A stretch of 64,000 bases of DNA from UBA1723 sp045629285 (GTDB lineage Bacteria; Bacteroidota; Bacteroidia; Bacteroidales; Paludibacteraceae): assembly GCA_045629285.1 (NCBI GenBank), contig JAZQQY010000018.1, positions 42,368 to 106,367 on the forward strand, in the 5' to 3' direction. The position numbers were made by a program, and so were the translations under genes. The notes under the pieces were generated by a model. It was not told the DNA's origin. It ran no database searches and saw only the letters and a list, made by a program, of their open reading frames with translations. Every line of letters starts with the position of its first letter. Position 1 is the stretch's first letter. Positions 63,357-64,000 of this stretch are shown here, piece by piece.

Positions 63357-63742
63357 AAAAATTTGGGTTATGTCAATTTGGTTCTTTGACTTTTTCCTGC
63401 AAACAAATCTGGCCCACGATAGCCCATCGTCTGCGACGCTGGTCAACCATGGCCTGGTTTTGAAAACCGTTCCACGGTATCGTGGTTAATACCGGTTATT
63501 AATTTAGCCCATGGTTGCGGCTCGTTGATAAACGAGACGCTACCGTGGGCGGAATGAGTGAAAATTTAAACATGACACCTATAATTGTGAAACGATACGT
63601 TGTACAATTGTTTCATCAGACCAAGATTCCGCAAATTTTCGCATGTACTTTAGATTTCTCGAAGAAAACCTGTTTCTTCTAGAAATGAGTTTTTTAATCA
63701 ACGGGAACGCGAAAACAATGTCTCGCCCTATTTGATAAATGA
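63357..63742. repeat. Spacer with nested palindromes
   Basis: No gene. ACCGT-TCC-ACGGT lies at 63466-63478 and CCACGGTATCGTGG at 63472. A large nested stem, GCCCATGGTTGCG (63507-63519) with CGCTACCGTGGGC (63538-63550), encloses CTCGTT/AACGAG. Confidence 0.6.
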
Positions 63743-64000
63743 TTATAACTTTTCTATTTCTTCTAAAGAAAGTCCCGTCAGTTTATGAATAAGATTGAAG
63801 TCAAGCCCCTCCGTCTTCATGCCTATAGCTAATTGAATAGTTTTGTTACGTTCACCAATCTTAATCCCTTTCTTAAAACCATGCTCCTCCATGTCCATCT
63901 CATCTGCAAGTTTCTTAAGGCTCGCGTCATACACGGCACGGTCGTCCTTAGACAAAGCTCCTACCTCGGCTTTCTCTATTAGTCTAAGCAAACCTTCGTC
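63743..64000 (-). CDS. C-terminal part of an Rpn/PD-(D/E)XK transposase-like nuclease (5' partial)
   Basis: The frame is open to the right edge, so the gene starts beyond the window. The visible 85 residues are the C-terminal tail typical of Rpn family recombination-promoting nucleases/PD-(D/E)XK transposases: LIEKAEVGALSKDDRAVYDA, EEHGFKKGIKIGERNKTIQL and a last helix with LTGLSLEEIEKL. The nuclease core is outside the window. Confidence 0.75.
   Translation of the reverse strand, partial: DEGLLRLIEKAEVGALSKDDRAVYDASLKKLADEMDMEEHGFKKGIKIGERNKTIQLAIGMKTEGLDFNLIHKLTGLSLEEIEKL

Overview
The window looks like a Bacteroidales chromosome (Prevotella/Paludibacter/Porphyromonas-like; species not determinable). 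Reasons: type IX secretion (T9SS) sorting tails on surface proteins, BspA-type leucine-rich repeats, DUF2723, DUF6242-like and FISUMP-like proteins, and upstream boxes fitting the Bacteroidetes promoter consensus TAnnTTTG. No rRNA, tRNA or CRISPR array was seen.

Layout. 1-1.2 kb: tail of a secreted CBM6/T9SS protein and a decayed small gene. 1.2-17 kb, plus strand, housekeeping-like: lipoprotein, histidine/aromatic ammonia-lyase, outer-membrane barrel, DUF4348-like protein, the large DUF2723 membrane protein, polysaccharide deacetylase, purD, two membrane proteins, a DUF6242-like lipoprotein, mnmG and an ABC-F ATPase. 17-25.8 kb, minus strand: AddB-like nuclease, CvpA, infB, nusA, rimP; the rimP promoter is a textbook Bacteroidetes one.

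25.8-34 kb and 45-55.6 kb, minus strand: AT-rich accessory DNA with small secreted or membrane paralogues, broken genes, nested palindromes and a repeated promoter/leader cassette. The second block holds remnants of a polymorphic toxin: a metzincin segment truncated at its N-terminus by an AAA-ATPase/PD-(D/E)XK gene and separated by one in-frame stop from a papain/C39-like cysteine peptidase region. It also holds an orphan NlpC/P60-like toxin domain. Secreted proteins lie beside both and have paralogues in the first block, so I read the region as a toxin/immunity graveyard and reservoir.

34.4-44.7 kb, minus strand: a BspA protein with a tiny T9SS protein, then a compact RiPP-like cluster. In transcription order this is a frameshifted T9SS surface protein, a 40-residue candidate precursor peptide, a hairpin, a new promoter, an HPr-kinase-like protein, an S26B-peptidase/nucleotidyltransferase fusion, a PqqD-like recognition protein and an ABC exporter. 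The candidate precursor has the leader motif FIEPTL, close to the YxxPxL motif read by PqqD-type domains in lasso-peptide systems. No lasso cyclase or transglutaminase-type protease lies beside it. This is my best candidate for an undescribed system.

55.9-64 kb: a large BspA protein, a HAD phosphatase, a GH3-family enzyme, a FISUMP-like lipoprotein, a DinD homologue and the tail of an Rpn/PD-(D/E)XK transposase-like nuclease running off the right edge.
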